From Streptomyces sp. NBC_00490 (GTDB taxonomy: Bacteria > Actinomycetota > Actinomycetes > Streptomycetales > Streptomycetaceae), in NCBI RefSeq assembly GCF_036013645.1, contig NZ_CP107869.1, forward strand, positions 9,052,001 to 9,116,000: a stretch of DNA of 64,000 nucleotides, given 5' to 3'. Every line of letters begins with the position of its first letter. Positions within the stretch are counted from its first letter, which is position 1. Position numbers and translations under genes: made by a program. Positions 45,976 to 55,510 of this stretch are shown in pieces. Below the pieces are notes generated by a model. It was not told the DNA's origin. It was given only the letters and a program-made list of their open reading frames with translations, and did not search any database.

Positions 45976-48354
45976 TCAGGCGTCCTCGTCGAGCAGACCG
46001 ATCTCGGCCCAGATCGTCTTGCCCTCGGTGGTGTGCCGGCTGCCCCAGCGCTGGGTGAGCTGGGCGACCAGGAGCAGTCCGCGGCCGCCCTCGTCCCAGG
46101 TCTTGGCGCGCCGCAGATGCGGGGCCGTGTGGTTGGTGTCCGACACCTCGCAGATCAGCGTGGTCTCGTCGTGGATGAGCCGCAGCCGGATGGGGTGCGC
46201 GCCGTAGCGGATGGCGTTGGTGACGAGCTCGCTCACCACCAGCTCCGCGGTGAACGACGCCTCCAGGAGGTCCCAGGTGCCCAGCTGGTCGACGACCTGT
46301 TTGCGGATCGGGCCGACGAGCGCCGGGTCGGCGGGGATGTGCCAGGTCGCGACCTGGGCGGCGGGCAGCCCTCGGGTGCGGGCCAGCAGCAGCGCCACGT
46401 CGTCGGCGGAGCCGCCCGCCGGGAGCAGGGTGTGCAGGACCCGGTCGCAGGTCTCCTCCAGCGACTCCGAAGCCACCGACAGGGACTCGCGCAGCAGTGC
46501 GTGACCGGCGTCGGCGTCCCGCTCACGGGACTCGATCAGGCCGTCGGTGAAGAACGACAGCACCGTGCCCTCCCGCAGCTCCAGCTCGGCGGACTCGAAG
46601 GGCAGCCCGCCCACGCCCAGCGGTGGCCCGGAGGGCAGGTCGACCAGCTGCGGCGCACCGCCCGGCGTGATCATCACCGGCGCGGGATGTCCGGCGCGGG
46701 CCAGTGTGCAGCGCCGCGACACCGGGTCGTAGACCGCGTACAGACAGGTGGCGCCGACCTCGCCGGGGCTGCCCTCGCCGCCGGCCTCCGCGGAGAGCCG
46801 GACGACCAGGTCGTCGAGGTGGGTGAGCAGTTCGTCGGGGGCGAGGTCGATGTCGGCCAGCGTGCGGACGGCGGTGCGCAGCCGGCCCATCGTGGCCGAG
46901 GCCTGGATGCCGTGGCCGACCACGTCCCCGACGACCATCGCGACCCGCATCCCGGACAGCGGGATCACGTCGAACCAGTCGCCGCCGACCCCGGCCCGCG
47001 CCGCCGGGAGATAGCGCGAGGCCGCGTCCACGGCGGCGGTGCGCGGCAGCTTGCGGGGCAGCAGACTGCGCTGCAGGGCGAGGGCGGTCTCCCGCTCGCG
47101 GGAGAAACGGCGGGCGTTGTCGATGCAGACGGCCGCGCGGGCCGTCACCTCCTCGGCCAGCAGCACGTCGTCGGGTGTGAACGGGTCAGGCCGCCGGAAC
47201 CGTGTCAGCACGGCGACTCCGAGGGTGAGACCGCGGGCCTGGATCGGCACGGACATCGTCGCGTGGATGCCGTACTCCTGGACCCGCTCGCTGCGCGCGG
47301 GGTCCCAGGACAGCCACTGGTCGAGCTCCCCGGAGGCCACGGTGGCGACGATGGTGCCGCCCGCCACCAGCGAGTCGGCCTGCGGTGAGGTGGCCGGATA
47401 GGACTCCAGCTGTCCGGGCTTGACGACGGCCTCGGGGGTGCCGGGGTTGACCGACTGGTGCGCGGCGCGGCGCAGCCCGACCGGTGCGGTGAGCACCGGC
47501 GGCGGGTCGCCGTTCTCCTGGGGGTCCAGCAGGTCGATGCTGACGAAGTCGGCGAGCGCGGGCACACAGACGTCGGCGAGCTCCTGCGCCGTCCGGGTGA
47601 CGTCGAGGGTGGAGCCGATGCGCACGCTCGCCTCGTTGACCAGCTGGAGCCGCTCCCGGGCGAGGTAGTTCTCGGTGAAGTCGTGCGCCGCCAGGCACAC
47701 CCCCCGCACCCGCCCCTCGGCGTCGGTGACCGGGGCCATCCGGGCCAGCCACGCGTGCGCGGACCGCTCCCCGCCGGTCCGCATGTACGTCTGGACGTCC
47801 TCGGCGCGGCCCGAGGCGAGCACCCGCAGCAGATGCCGCTCCAGCTCCGCGCTCTCCGGCTTGCCGCCGATCTCCGACAGTCTGAGGCCCCGGATGCGCT
47901 CCTCGGGCAGTCCGATCACCTCCGCCATGGCGTCGTTGACCCGTCTCAGCCGCAGCCGCTCGTCGTAGACCGCGACGGCACAGGGCGACTGGACCAGCGC
48001 CGCCGTGGCGAGAGGGCCGTCCGGGGGGGCGGTGACCTCCAGCGGGGTGACCACGAGCCAGTGACCCGGGCGGCCGTCCCGCGAGCGGCTGTGGTGGGCG
48101 AGCAGCCACACCGACACGGTGCCGCCGTCGCGGTGGCGGAGCGTGACGGTGCCGTCCCAGCGGGGGCCCCCGGGCGTGAACACCGCCTCTGGATCGTCGC
48201 TGACCAGCAGATTCGCGGCGGGGTGACCTACGACCTCGGAAGCGGGGCGGCCCAGCAGGCGCTCGGCGCCGCCGTTCCACTCCCGGACCGTGCCGAGGTC
48301 GTCGATGACAGCCCGTGCCGTCGCGGCATCGTCGAACGGGTAGTCCGGGCTCAT
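45976..48354 (-). CDS. PAS-PAS-GAF-PP2C (SpoIIE) phosphatase with C-terminal ATPase
   Basis: A protein of about 792 residues. Two PAS domains occupy the first 240 residues (LGTVREWNGGAERLLGRPASEVVG; AVYDERLRLRRVNDAMAEVIGLPEERI), a GAF domain follows, then the SpoIIE phosphatase core (GVGGDWFDVIPL, VVGDVVGHG, LSFFTDGLIE) and a histidine-kinase-like ATPase (VVSELVTNAIRYG; DEGGRGLLLVAQL). It should dephosphorylate STAS antagonists, while its ATPase may phosphorylate or bind them. A GTG at 48399 is an alternative start; ATG 48354 has GGAG 8 bp upstream. Two STAS genes in the window are possible but unproven partners. Confidence 0.9.
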   Translation of the reverse strand: MSPDYPFDDAATARAVIDDLGTVREWNGGAERLLGRPASEVVGHPAANLLVSDDPEAVFTPGGPRWDGTVTLRHRDGGTVSVWLLAHHSRSRDGRPGHWLVVTPLEVTAPPDGPLATAALVQSPCAVAVYDERLRLRRVNDAMAEVIGLPEERIRGLRLSEIGGKPESAELERHLLRVLASGRAEDVQTYMRTGGERSAHAWLARMAPVTDAEGRVRGVCLAAHDFTENYLARERLQLVNEASVRIGSTLDVTRTAQELADVCVPALADFVSIDLLDPQENGDPPPVLTAPVGLRRAAHQSVNPGTPEAVVKPGQLESYPATSPQADSLVAGGTIVATVASGELDQWLSWDPARSERVQEYGIHATMSVPIQARGLTLGVAVLTRFRRPDPFTPDDVLLAEEVTARAAVCIDNARRFSRERETALALQRSLLPRKLPRTAAVDAASRYLPAARAGVGGDWFDVIPLSGMRVAMVVGDVVGHGIQASATMGRLRTAVRTLADIDLAPDELLTHLDDLVVRLSAEAGGEGSPGEVGATCLYAVYDPVSRRCTLARAGHPAPVMITPGGAPQLVDLPSGPPLGVGGLPFESAELELREGTVLSFFTDGLIESRERDADAGHALLRESLSVASESLEETCDRVLHTLLPAGGSADDVALLLARTRGLPAAQVATWHIPADPALVGPIRKQVVDQLGTWDLLEASFTAELVVSELVTNAIRYGAHPIRLRLIHDETTLICEVSDTNHTAPHLRRAKTWDEGGRGLLLVAQLTQRWGSRHTTEGKTIWAEIGLLDEDA

Positions 48355-48508
48355 CGTCGCCACTCCATCGCGGACACTCACAGTGAACAGGTGCGTCACT
48401 TGAGTTCCAGACTAGTCCGTCACGCTCGCGCGCGGACGGGAACCCCCTGCGTACCCGGGGCACTGGCAAGAGGGACATCCGGCCGTTGTGACGCGCGGGG
48501 CAGCCGTG

Positions 48509-48552
48509 TGTGAGCGCACTCTTGACGGTCAGGTGTGGCGCGGCGTCAGAAT
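48509..48552 (+). promoter_or_regulatory. putative promoter and LacI half-site of the GH2 gene
   Basis: TGTGAGCGC (48509-48517) is one half of a typical LacI-family operator, but the second half is poor. TTGACG (48522-48527) and CAGAAT (48547-48552) are -35 and -10-like with a long 19-bp spacer. Confidence 0.3.
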
Positions 48553-48612
48553 CTGTGTGTTCACGATCAGTTGTGAGTACTTCTGGGCCCTGATGAGGGA
48601 GAGCCGCACGCC

Positions 48613-51600
48613 ATGACGGTCACTCGCAGATCTGTCCTGATCGCCTCCGCCGCCGCGCCGACGGCCGGAGCGTTCCTGAGTCCCTCGGCGGCACTGGCCG
48701 CCGAGGCCGCCGCCGGGGGCGCCTCGGGCCGCGGCACGGTCGCCCTGCGCGACGGCTGGCGCTTCGCGCTGGTCAACCCGGGCGGGATCACCGATCCGAC
48801 CGGCGCCTACGCCGGCGCCGCCGACCCCGCCTACGACGACTCGGCCTGGCGCCAGGTCGCCGTGCCGCACGACTGGAGCATCGAACTCGCCCCCACCCCA
48901 CAGAACGGCACCACCAGCGGCACCGGCTTCTTCCCGGGCGGCCTCGGCTGGTACCGCCTCGCCTTCACCCTGCCGCCCGCCTACGCCGGCAAGCGGATCT
49001 CGGTGGAGTTCGACGGCGTCTACATGGACGCGTACGTCTACTGCAACGGCACCGAGGCCGGCCGCCACCCCTACGGCTACACCGGCTTCGCCCTCGACGT
49101 CACCGACCTGCTGCACACCGACGGCACCACCGAGAACGTGATCGCGGTCAAGGTGCAGAACCGGCTGCCCAGCAGCCGCTGGTACTCGGGCAGCGGCATC
49201 TACCGCGAGGCCCGCCTCGTGGTGACCGAGCCGGTGCACGTGAAGCGCTGGGGCACCTACGTCACCACGCCGGACGTCACCGGGGAACGGGCGGTGGTCC
49301 GGGTGGAGACCTCCGTGGCGAACGAGTCGGGCGCCGCGAGCCAGGTCGAGATCAGGTCGACGGTCAAGGACGCGCGCGGCCGGACGGTGGCCCGCGGGGC
49401 GACCACGGCGGACATCACCGAGCAGGCGACGGAGATCCATGAGCTCACGGTTCCCGAGCCCAGGCTGTGGGACTTCGGCGACCCCCACCGCTATACCCTG
49501 CTGACCGAACTCCGCGTGGCAGGCCGGACCGTCGACACCTACCGCACACCCTTCGGCATCCGCACCTTCCGCATCGACCCCGACGAGGGCTTCCACCTCA
49601 ACGGCACCCACGCCAAGTTCAAAGGCGTCGACCTCCACCACGACCTCGGCGCACTCGGCGCCGCCGTCAGCGTCGACGCGATCCGGCGGCAGATGACCCT
49701 CATGAAGTCGATGGGCGTCAACGCGTTCCGCACCTCCCACAACCCGCCCTCGCCGGAGATGATCCGGGTCTGCGAGGAGCTCGGCATCGTGATGCTGGTG
49801 GAGGCGTTCGACTGCTGGAAGACCGGCAAGACGCGTTACGACTACGGCCGGTTCTTCGACGAGTGGTGCGAGAAGGACGCGACCGAGATGGTGCTCGCGG
49901 CCCGCAACTCGCCCGCCGTGCTGCTGTGGTCGATCGGAAACGAGATCCCCGACTCCACCTCCACCGCCGGACTCGCCATGGCCGACCGGATCATCGACGC
50001 CATCAGGGCCGTCGACGACACCCGCCCACTGATCATCGGCTCCGACAAGTACCGGCGGCTGCCCGCCAAGGGCTCGGCGGCCGATCTGATGCTGGCCAAG
50101 CTGGACGGCCTCGGCCTCAACTACAACACGGCCAAGTCGGTGGACCAGTTGCACGAGGCGTACCCGCATCTGTTCCTCTTCGAGTCCGAGTCGTCCTCCG
50201 AGACCTCGACCCGCGGCGTCTACCAGGAGCCCGAACACCTCAACACCGGCGAGAACCACACCCCGGGCAGACGGGCCGTCTCCTCGTACGACAACAACCT
50301 CGCCTCCTGGACCATGAGCGGCGAGTACGGGCACAAGAAGGACCGGGACCGCAAGTGGTTCGCGGGGCAGTTCCTGTGGTCGGGCATCGACTACATCGGC
50401 GAACCCACGCCGTACGACGTCTTCCCGGTCAAGGCGTCCTTCTTCGGGGCGGTCGACACGGCCGGCTTCCCGAAGGACATGTACTACCTCTTCCGGAGCC
50501 AGTGGACCAGTGAACCGATGGTCCATCTGCTGCCGATGACCTGGAACCACGCGGAGGGTGACACGGTCGAGGTGTGGGCGTACGCCAACGTCGCCACCGT
50601 CGAGCTGTTCCTCAACGGGAAGTCCCTCGGCACCCGGACCTTCGACACCAAGAAGACCGTCGACGGCCGGCAGTACCTGGAGACCACCGAGGCCACCGGC
50701 GACGACAAGACCTTCACCGACGGTCCCTACCCCGGCAGTTACACCAGCCCGGGCGGCAGCGCGGGCAAGCTCCATCTGACCTGGAAAGTGCCGTACCGGC
50801 CGGGGGAGTTGAAGGCGGTGGCCCGCCGCGGCGGCAAGGTCGTCGCCACCGACGTGCTGCGCACGGCGGGCCCGGCGCGTGCCGTACGGCTGACAGCGGA
50901 CCGCAAGACGCTTTCGGCGGACGGGCGTTCGCTGGTCTTCGTGACCGCGGAGATCGTCGACGCCCGCGGAGTGGTCGTACCGGACGCGGAGAACCTGATC
51001 TCCTTCGAGGTGAAGGGCGGCTCCCTCGCCGGGCTCGACAACGGGCGCGAGGAGAGCGCCGAGCGCTACCAGGCCAGCACCCGGACCGCCTTCCGCGGCA
51101 AGGCGCTCGCGATCGTCCGGGCGGGCACGGAGCCGGGCGCGCTGAAGGTGACCGCCCGCGCGGAGGGCCTCAGGACCGGCACCGCGAACCTGCGCACCAG
51201 GCCGGCCCGGTCGGTCGCGGCCACCCCGGCGGCCGACTTCACCCCCGATCACCCGGCACCGCCGAACTATCCCTACGCGGACGCCAGTTACTCCGGCCGC
51301 CCCGACACCCTGCCCGCCGCCATGCTCGACGGCGACGCGGCCACCGGCTGGTCCAACGCCTTCAGCAAGGCCGCCACGGCCCTTCTGCCGCTCTTCGACG
51401 GGGCAAGGGCCGAGGACTGGGTCTCCGTGGACTTCGGCCGCACCCGGACCTTCGACCGCGTCGAGGTCTCCTTCACCCTGAGCGCGGTCCACAGCCTGCC
51501 CGCGGCCGTCGAGGCCGAGGTGTGGGACGGCAAACGGTATGTGCGGGTACGGGGCGCGGCGGTCGCGTGGGCCACGGCCTCGGACGAACCCACGCTGGTC

Positions 51601-51711
51601 ACTTTCGAGGCGATCGAGGGCTCCCGGTTGAGGCTGACCTTGACCAGCGCTCACCCGGGGGACGCTCGCGGGGCGATACGCATCAGCAAGCTGGAGGTAC
51701 CCGCCGCCTGA
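48613..51711 (+). CDS. secreted GH2 glycoside hydrolase (beta-galactosidase-like)
   Basis: A 1032-residue exported enzyme. A Tat-type signal (TRRSVLIASAAAPTAGAFL) is followed by the GH2 sugar-binding, Ig-like and TIM-barrel domains. The general acid Glu is in WSIGNEIPD and the nucleophile Glu is in FLFESESS. After about residue 700 come Ig-like domains and a C-terminal discoidin (F5/8 type C)-like domain (residues 890-1032). It should cleave beta-galactosides or related plant polysaccharide side chains outside the cell. The SpoIIE phosphatase gene is divergent. The intergenic repeat follows its stop. Confidence 0.9.
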   Translation: MTVTRRSVLIASAAAPTAGAFLSPSAALAAEAAAGGASGRGTVALRDGWRFALVNPGGITDPTGAYAGAADPAYDDSAWRQVAVPHDWSIELAPTPQNGTTSGTGFFPGGLGWYRLAFTLPPAYAGKRISVEFDGVYMDAYVYCNGTEAGRHPYGYTGFALDVTDLLHTDGTTENVIAVKVQNRLPSSRWYSGSGIYREARLVVTEPVHVKRWGTYVTTPDVTGERAVVRVETSVANESGAASQVEIRSTVKDARGRTVARGATTADITEQATEIHELTVPEPRLWDFGDPHRYTLLTELRVAGRTVDTYRTPFGIRTFRIDPDEGFHLNGTHAKFKGVDLHHDLGALGAAVSVDAIRRQMTLMKSMGVNAFRTSHNPPSPEMIRVCEELGIVMLVEAFDCWKTGKTRYDYGRFFDEWCEKDATEMVLAARNSPAVLLWSIGNEIPDSTSTAGLAMADRIIDAIRAVDDTRPLIIGSDKYRRLPAKGSAADLMLAKLDGLGLNYNTAKSVDQLHEAYPHLFLFESESSSETSTRGVYQEPEHLNTGENHTPGRRAVSSYDNNLASWTMSGEYGHKKDRDRKWFAGQFLWSGIDYIGEPTPYDVFPVKASFFGAVDTAGFPKDMYYLFRSQWTSEPMVHLLPMTWNHAEGDTVEVWAYANVATVELFLNGKSLGTRTFDTKKTVDGRQYLETTEATGDDKTFTDGPYPGSYTSPGGSAGKLHLTWKVPYRPGELKAVARRGGKVVATDVLRTAGPARAVRLTADRKTLSADGRSLVFVTAEIVDARGVVVPDAENLISFEVKGGSLAGLDNGREESAERYQASTRTAFRGKALAIVRAGTEPGALKVTARAEGLRTGTANLRTRPARSVAATPAADFTPDHPAPPNYPYADASYSGRPDTLPAAMLDGDAATGWSNAFSKAATALLPLFDGARAEDWVSVDFGRTRTFDRVEVSFTLSAVHSLPAAVEAEVWDGKRYVRVRGAAVAWATASDEPTLVTFEAIEGSRLRLTLTSAHPGDARGAIRISKLEVPAA

Positions 51712-51747
51712 ATCACGTCACCGTCCGGGCGAACGGTTCGGCAACGC

Positions 51748-51806
51748 CCTCAGGGGCGCGGGGAACTGCGCGACCAGCCACGATGGCGCCGCAGCCGAAA
51801 ATCGCG
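51748..51806 (+). repeat. Streptomyces interspersed intergenic repeat, short form
   Basis: CCTCAGGGGCGCGGGG followed directly by AACTGCGCGACCAGCCACGATG, 36 bp after the GH2 stop. Compared with the copy at 38379, about 24 bases between the two blocks are missing. Confidence 0.7.
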
Positions 51807-51887
51807 CCACCCCGCGGAGTGTTTCGTCTCGTCCGGACCGTTGACGTGGTGTCATGCCTGCAACAAGCATGACCGTCGACCGTCTTT

Positions 51888-51901
51888 TGGGAGCGCTCCC
51901 A
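51888..51901 (+). promoter_or_regulatory. CebR box
   Basis: TGGGAGCGCTCCCA is a perfect 14-bp palindrome and matches the known operator of the cellobiose/cellotriose-responsive repressor CebR. It lies 37 bp before the GH9 start. Confidence 0.93.
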
Positions 51902-51938
51902 TATCGACCGCACCCGCAGCTCACCGAGGAGCCCGGAC

Positions 51939-54182
51939 GTGAAAAGACGCAGAACCGCCCTGTTGTCCCTGACGGCCCTGCTGGGAGCGGCACTTGTCGC
52001 CTCCCCGGTGTCCACGGCCGCCGCCGAGGAGGTGGAGCAGCTCAAGAACGGCACTTTCGACACCACCACCGAGCCGTGGTGGGCATCCAGCAACGTCACC
52101 GCGGGTGTGTCCGACGGACAGTTGTGCGCGGACGTGCCGGGGGGCACGACCAACCGCTGGGACGCCGCCGTCGGCCAGAACGACGTCACCCTGGTGAAGG
52201 GGGAGTCGTACAAGTTCAGTTTCACCGCGAACGGTTCGCCCGCGGACCACGTCGTCCGCGCGATCGTGGGCCTCCAGGTCGCGCCGTACGACACCTACTT
52301 CGAGGTCAGCCCCCAGCTCAGCGTGTCCGGCGACTCCTACGCGTACACCTTCACCTCACCTGTCGACGCCACCCAGGCCCAGGTCGGCTTCCAGCTCGGC
52401 GGCAGCGCGGACCCCTGGCGGTTCTGCGTCGACAACGCCTCGCTCCTGGGCGGCGTGCCGCCCGAGGTGTACGAGCCGGACACCGGGCCCCGGGTGCGCG
52501 TCAACCAGGTCGCCTATCTGCCCTCCGGTCCGAAGAACGCCACGCTGGTCACCGACGCGACCGCGAAGCTGCCCTGGCAGCTGAAGAACGCCGCGGGCCG
52601 TGTGGTCGCCCAGGGTTCGACCACGCCGCGCGGTACGGACGCCTCGTCCGCCCAGAACGTCCACTCGATCGACTTCGGTTCCTACAAGAAGCAGGGCAAG
52701 GACTTCACCCTGGTCGCCGACGGTGAGACCAGCCGCCCCTTCGACATCGGCACGAGCGCCTACGAGCAGCTCCGCACGGATGCCGCGAAGTACTACTACA
52801 CCCAGCGCAGCGGCATCGCGATCCGTGACGACCTGCGCCCGGGCTACGGCCGCGCGGCCGGCCACGTCGACGTCGCGCCCAACCAGGGCGACGGCAAGGT
52901 GCCCTGCCAGCCGGGCGTCTGCGACTACACCCTCGACGTCACCGGCGGCTGGTACGACGCGGGCGACCACGGCAAGTACGTCGTCAACGGTGGCATCTCC
53001 ACCTGGGAGCTGCTGAGCACCTACGAGCGCTCCCTGCACGCCCGCACCGGGCAGCCCGCGAAGCTCGGCGACGGCACCCTCGCCATCCCGGAGAGCGGCA
53101 ACAAGGTGCCGGACATCCTCGACGAGAGCCGCTGGGAGCTGGAGTTCCTGCTGAAGATGCAGGTGCCCGCAGGTCAGCCGCTGGCCGGGATGGCGCACCA
53201 CAAGGTCCACGACGAGGCGTGGACGGGCCTGCCGCTGCTGCCGAGCGAGGACCCGCAGAAGCGCGAACTGCACCCGGCGAACACCGCGGCGACCCTGAAT
53301 CTGGCGGCGACGGCCGCACAGGCGGCCCGCCTCTACCGGCCCTACGACAAGGCGTTCGCGTCCAAGGCGCTCGCCGCGGCCCGCAAGGCCTGGACCGCGG
53401 CCCTCGCGCACCCGGACATCTACGCCGACCCCAATGACGGCACCGGCGGCGGCGCCTACCCCGACAGCGACGTGACCGACGAGTTCTACTGGGCGGCGGC
53501 CGAGCTGTATCTCACCACGGGGGAGAAGACCTACGCGGACCACGTGCTGGCCTCGCCGGTCCACACCGCCGACATCTTCGGCCCCATGGGCTACGACTGG
53601 GCCCGCACCGGCGCGGCCGCCCGCCTGGACCTCGCCACGGTGCCGAACAAACTGCCCGGCCGGGACAAGGTGCGCCAGTCGGTGGTCAAGGGTGCGGACC
53701 GCTACCTCGCGACGCTCAAGGCACAGCCGTACGGCATGCCGTACGCCCCCGTCGACAACCTCTACGACTGGGGCTCCAACCACCAGATCCTGCACAACGG
53801 CATCGTCATCGCCACCGCGTACGACATCACCGGCGGCTCCAGGTACCGTGACGGTGCCGTGCAGTCCATGGACTACATCTTCGGTCGCAACGCGCTGAAC
53901 ATGTCGTACGTGACGGGCTACGGAGAGGTGAACTCCCACAACCAGCACGCCCGTTGGTACGCCCACCAGCTCGACCCGAGCCAGCCCAACCCGCCGAAGG
54001 GGACCCTGGCCGGCGGCCCGAACTCGAGCATCCAGGACCCCTACGCACAGAGCAAACTCCAGGGCTGCGTCGGTCAGTTCTGCTATATCGACGACATCCA
54101 GTCCTGGTCGACCAATGAGCACACCATCAACTGGAACTCCGCCCTGACCCGGATGGCGTCCTTCGTGGCCGACCAGACGTAG
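51939..54182 (+). CDS. secreted GH9 endoglucanase with CBM4/9 module
   Basis: A 747-residue cellulase. A signal peptide of about 29 residues ends near [14 protein letters not shown]4/9-like module ([17 protein letters not shown]) is followed by the N-terminal Ig domain of GH9 ([20 protein letters not shown]) and the GH9 barrel from about residue 265. Catalytic features are DAGDHGKYV, the His in [10 protein letters not shown] and Glu in NEHTINWNS. It should hydrolyse cellulose chains outside the cell. The perfect CebR box just upstream predicts induction by cello-oligosaccharides. A strong terminator follows. Confidence 0.94.
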   Translation: MKRRRTALLSLTALLGAALVASPVSTAAAEEVEQLKNGTFDTTTEPWWASSNVTAGVSDGQLCADVPGGTTNRWDAAVGQNDVTLVKGESYKFSFTANGSPADHVVRAIVGLQVAPYDTYFEVSPQLSVSGDSYAYTFTSPVDATQAQVGFQLGGSADPWRFCVDNASLLGGVPPEVYEPDTGPRVRVNQVAYLPSGPKNATLVTDATAKLPWQLKNAAGRVVAQGSTTPRGTDASSAQNVHSIDFGSYKKQGKDFTLVADGETSRPFDIGTSAYEQLRTDAAKYYYTQRSGIAIRDDLRPGYGRAAGHVDVAPNQGDGKVPCQPGVCDYTLDVTGGWYDAGDHGKYVVNGGISTWELLSTYERSLHARTGQPAKLGDGTLAIPESGNKVPDILDESRWELEFLLKMQVPAGQPLAGMAHHKVHDEAWTGLPLLPSEDPQKRELHPANTAATLNLAATAAQAARLYRPYDKAFASKALAAARKAWTAALAHPDIYADPNDGTGGGAYPDSDVTDEFYWAAAELYLTTGEKTYADHVLASPVHTADIFGPMGYDWARTGAAARLDLATVPNKLPGRDKVRQSVVKGADRYLATLKAQPYGMPYAPVDNLYDWGSNHQILHNGIVIATAYDITGGSRYRDGAVQSMDYIFGRNALNMSYVTGYGEVNSHNQHARWYAHQLDPSQPNPPKGTLAGGPNSSIQDPYAQSKLQGCVGQFCYIDDIQSWSTNEHTINWNSALTRMASFVADQT

Positions 54183-54199
54183 CGCGGAAACGGCTCACC

Positions 54200-54238
54200 A
54201 GGGGCTCCATGACCCTCTCACGAGGTCATGGGGCCCCT
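54200..54238 (+). terminator. terminator after the GH9 gene
   Basis: AGGGGCTCCATGACC (54200-54214) pairs with GGTCATGGGGCCCCT (54224-54238), 15 bp with one T-G wobble, then TTGCG. Confidence 0.85.
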
Positions 54239-54334
54239 TGCGTTCAGGTGCCCCGGGACCGGGCCGTGGGCACGGCCGACGGGAGGGTCCTCGGCCGGCT
54301 CGCGGTACCCCTGTGCGCTTGCTCTGAGCAGGGA

Positions 54335-54352
54335 GTATTTACGAGTAAGTAC
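54335..54352 (+). promoter_or_regulatory. likely operator of the toxin-antitoxin pair
   Basis: GTATTTAC (54335-54342), GA, GTAAGTAC (54345-54352) form an 18-bp imperfect palindrome (7 of 8 pairs), 22 bp before the antitoxin start, in a small AT-rich stretch. Confidence 0.6.
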
Positions 54353-54373
54353 CTCAGCGGTACCGTGAAGGAC

Positions 54374-54619
54374 ATGCCAGCTCTCAACGTGGAGTTCAGT
54401 GATCGCGAGCTAGAGGACCTGCGGCAGATCGCCAAGGAGCGCGGTACGTCGATGAAGGCCCTCGTGCGGGAGGCGGCCGCGGCCGACATCGCTCGGCATC
54501 GCGCGCTCCAGGAGGGCGCGGAGGCCTTCCGGCGGTTCTTCGCCTCCCACGCGGACGAGTTCGCCGCGGCGTTCCCCGACGACGAACCGGCGGTCAAGGG
54601 CGAGGGACGGGTCGTCTGA
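54374..54619 (+). CDS. ribbon-helix-helix antitoxin of a Fic/Doc-type pair
   Basis: An 81-residue protein. LNVEFSDRELEDLRQIAKERGTSMKALVREAAA is a CopG/ribbon-helix-helix-like DNA-binding head, followed by an acidic helical tail (FFASHADEFAAAFPDDEP) suited to bind the toxin. Start ATG 54374 is chosen over GTG 54365; either lies close after the operator, and the ribosome site GAAGGA is very near. The toxin gene begins 3 bp after its stop. Antitoxins of this kind usually autoregulate. Confidence 0.85.
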   Translation: MPALNVEFSDRELEDLRQIAKERGTSMKALVREAAAADIARHRALQEGAEAFRRFFASHADEFAAAFPDDEPAVKGEGRVV

Positions 54620-54622
54620 CCG

Positions 54623-55000
54623 ATGGCTCCCGTCATCCACATCGACGTGCCCTGGCTGCTCCAGCGTCACGAAGAGGTTCTGCCCGACCAGCCCACGGTC
54701 AACGACTTCTCCGCCTTGGTGGCAGCCGTCGCCCGCCATCGTGTCGACCCGCCCCGCCTCGGCGTGGACTCCGACCCCGCCTGGCGGGCCGCCGCCCTGC
54801 TGCACACGCTCGCCCTGCTCAAGCCCCTGCCGTCGGCCAACGCCCGTTTCGCCTGTGCGACGGCGGTGGCCTACATGTTCGTCAGCGGCGCCGGCATCGA
54901 CCCGCCCTACGGCGCCCTCGTCGACCTCGTCCGCGATCTGGTCTCCGGCAAGAGCGATGTGTACGGCGCGGCCGACCGGCTGCGCTCCTGGCAGATATAG
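54623..55000 (+). CDS. Fic/Doc-type toxin with degenerate motif
   Basis: A 125-residue all-helical protein of Doc length. The place of the Fic motif HPFxDANKR reads K67-P-L-P-S-A-N-A-R75: catalytic His is Lys, Asp is Ser and Lys is Ala, while Ala-Asn and Arg remain. Standard AMP or phosphate transfer is therefore unlikely by the usual mechanism. It is the second gene of a tight pair with the ribbon-helix-helix antitoxin. Many Streptomyces carry this divergent version; the activity is unknown. Confidence 0.8.
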   Translation: MAPVIHIDVPWLLQRHEEVLPDQPTVNDFSALVAAVARHRVDPPRLGVDSDPAWRAAALLHTLALLKPLPSANARFACATAVAYMFVSGAGIDPPYGALVDLVRDLVSGKSDVYGAADRLRSWQI

Positions 55001-55510
55001 GACCCGGGCGCCCGCGCCCCCGGCCGGGACAGACCCCGGCCGCCCTCGGGGCCGCCGACCGAGGGCGGGAGGATCGGGGTCGGCGGCCGTTTCGCGCAGG
55101 AGAGCCGCCGTCTTGCGCGTGGCCTCCGAGGGGCCGGTACCAGTGCACTACGGGGTGGCGCGCGCCGGGAGCGTGCGCGTCGCTCCGGCGCGTGCGCGTG
55201 TTTCACACGGGGCGCCTGAAATGCCGTGAACCCACGAGGACGACCTGCGTGACGGCCGTTTCTGACTTTCCTTCAACGGTACGTATGTTGCCCGGGTGCC
55301 TTGTTGGTCATGACAGTGTTGTGCAAGGGTGAACTACCCGTGCGGGGGGTAATGGCCGGGTCTTCTTTCGTCCGGTGGGGAACCCGGGCGGACGGTTCGT
55401 CGGTGAATTCGTACTCCCCGCGCCTCGCCAAAAAGGTATACACCAATCCCCGACTTTTTCGGCGAGCAGAACTTCTCAGAGTCACCCGCGCGTGGGAAGG
55501 AATCCGCTCA
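55001..55510. other. 510-bp noncoding region
   Basis: The first part holds G/C-rich inverted repeats around 55020-55090 that may end the toxin-antitoxin transcript. The second part is AT-richer and leads to the lectin-receptor gene; it includes GTGCAAGGGT at 55321, similar to the element before the paralogue. A -10-like AGGTATAC stretch is near 55435. No gene is apparent. Confidence 0.45.

Noticed and set aside
48529..51654. 1041-codon minus-strand frame opposite GH2
   Set aside because: Antisense shadow; GH2 has catalytic motifs and a Tat signal, the shadow has none.
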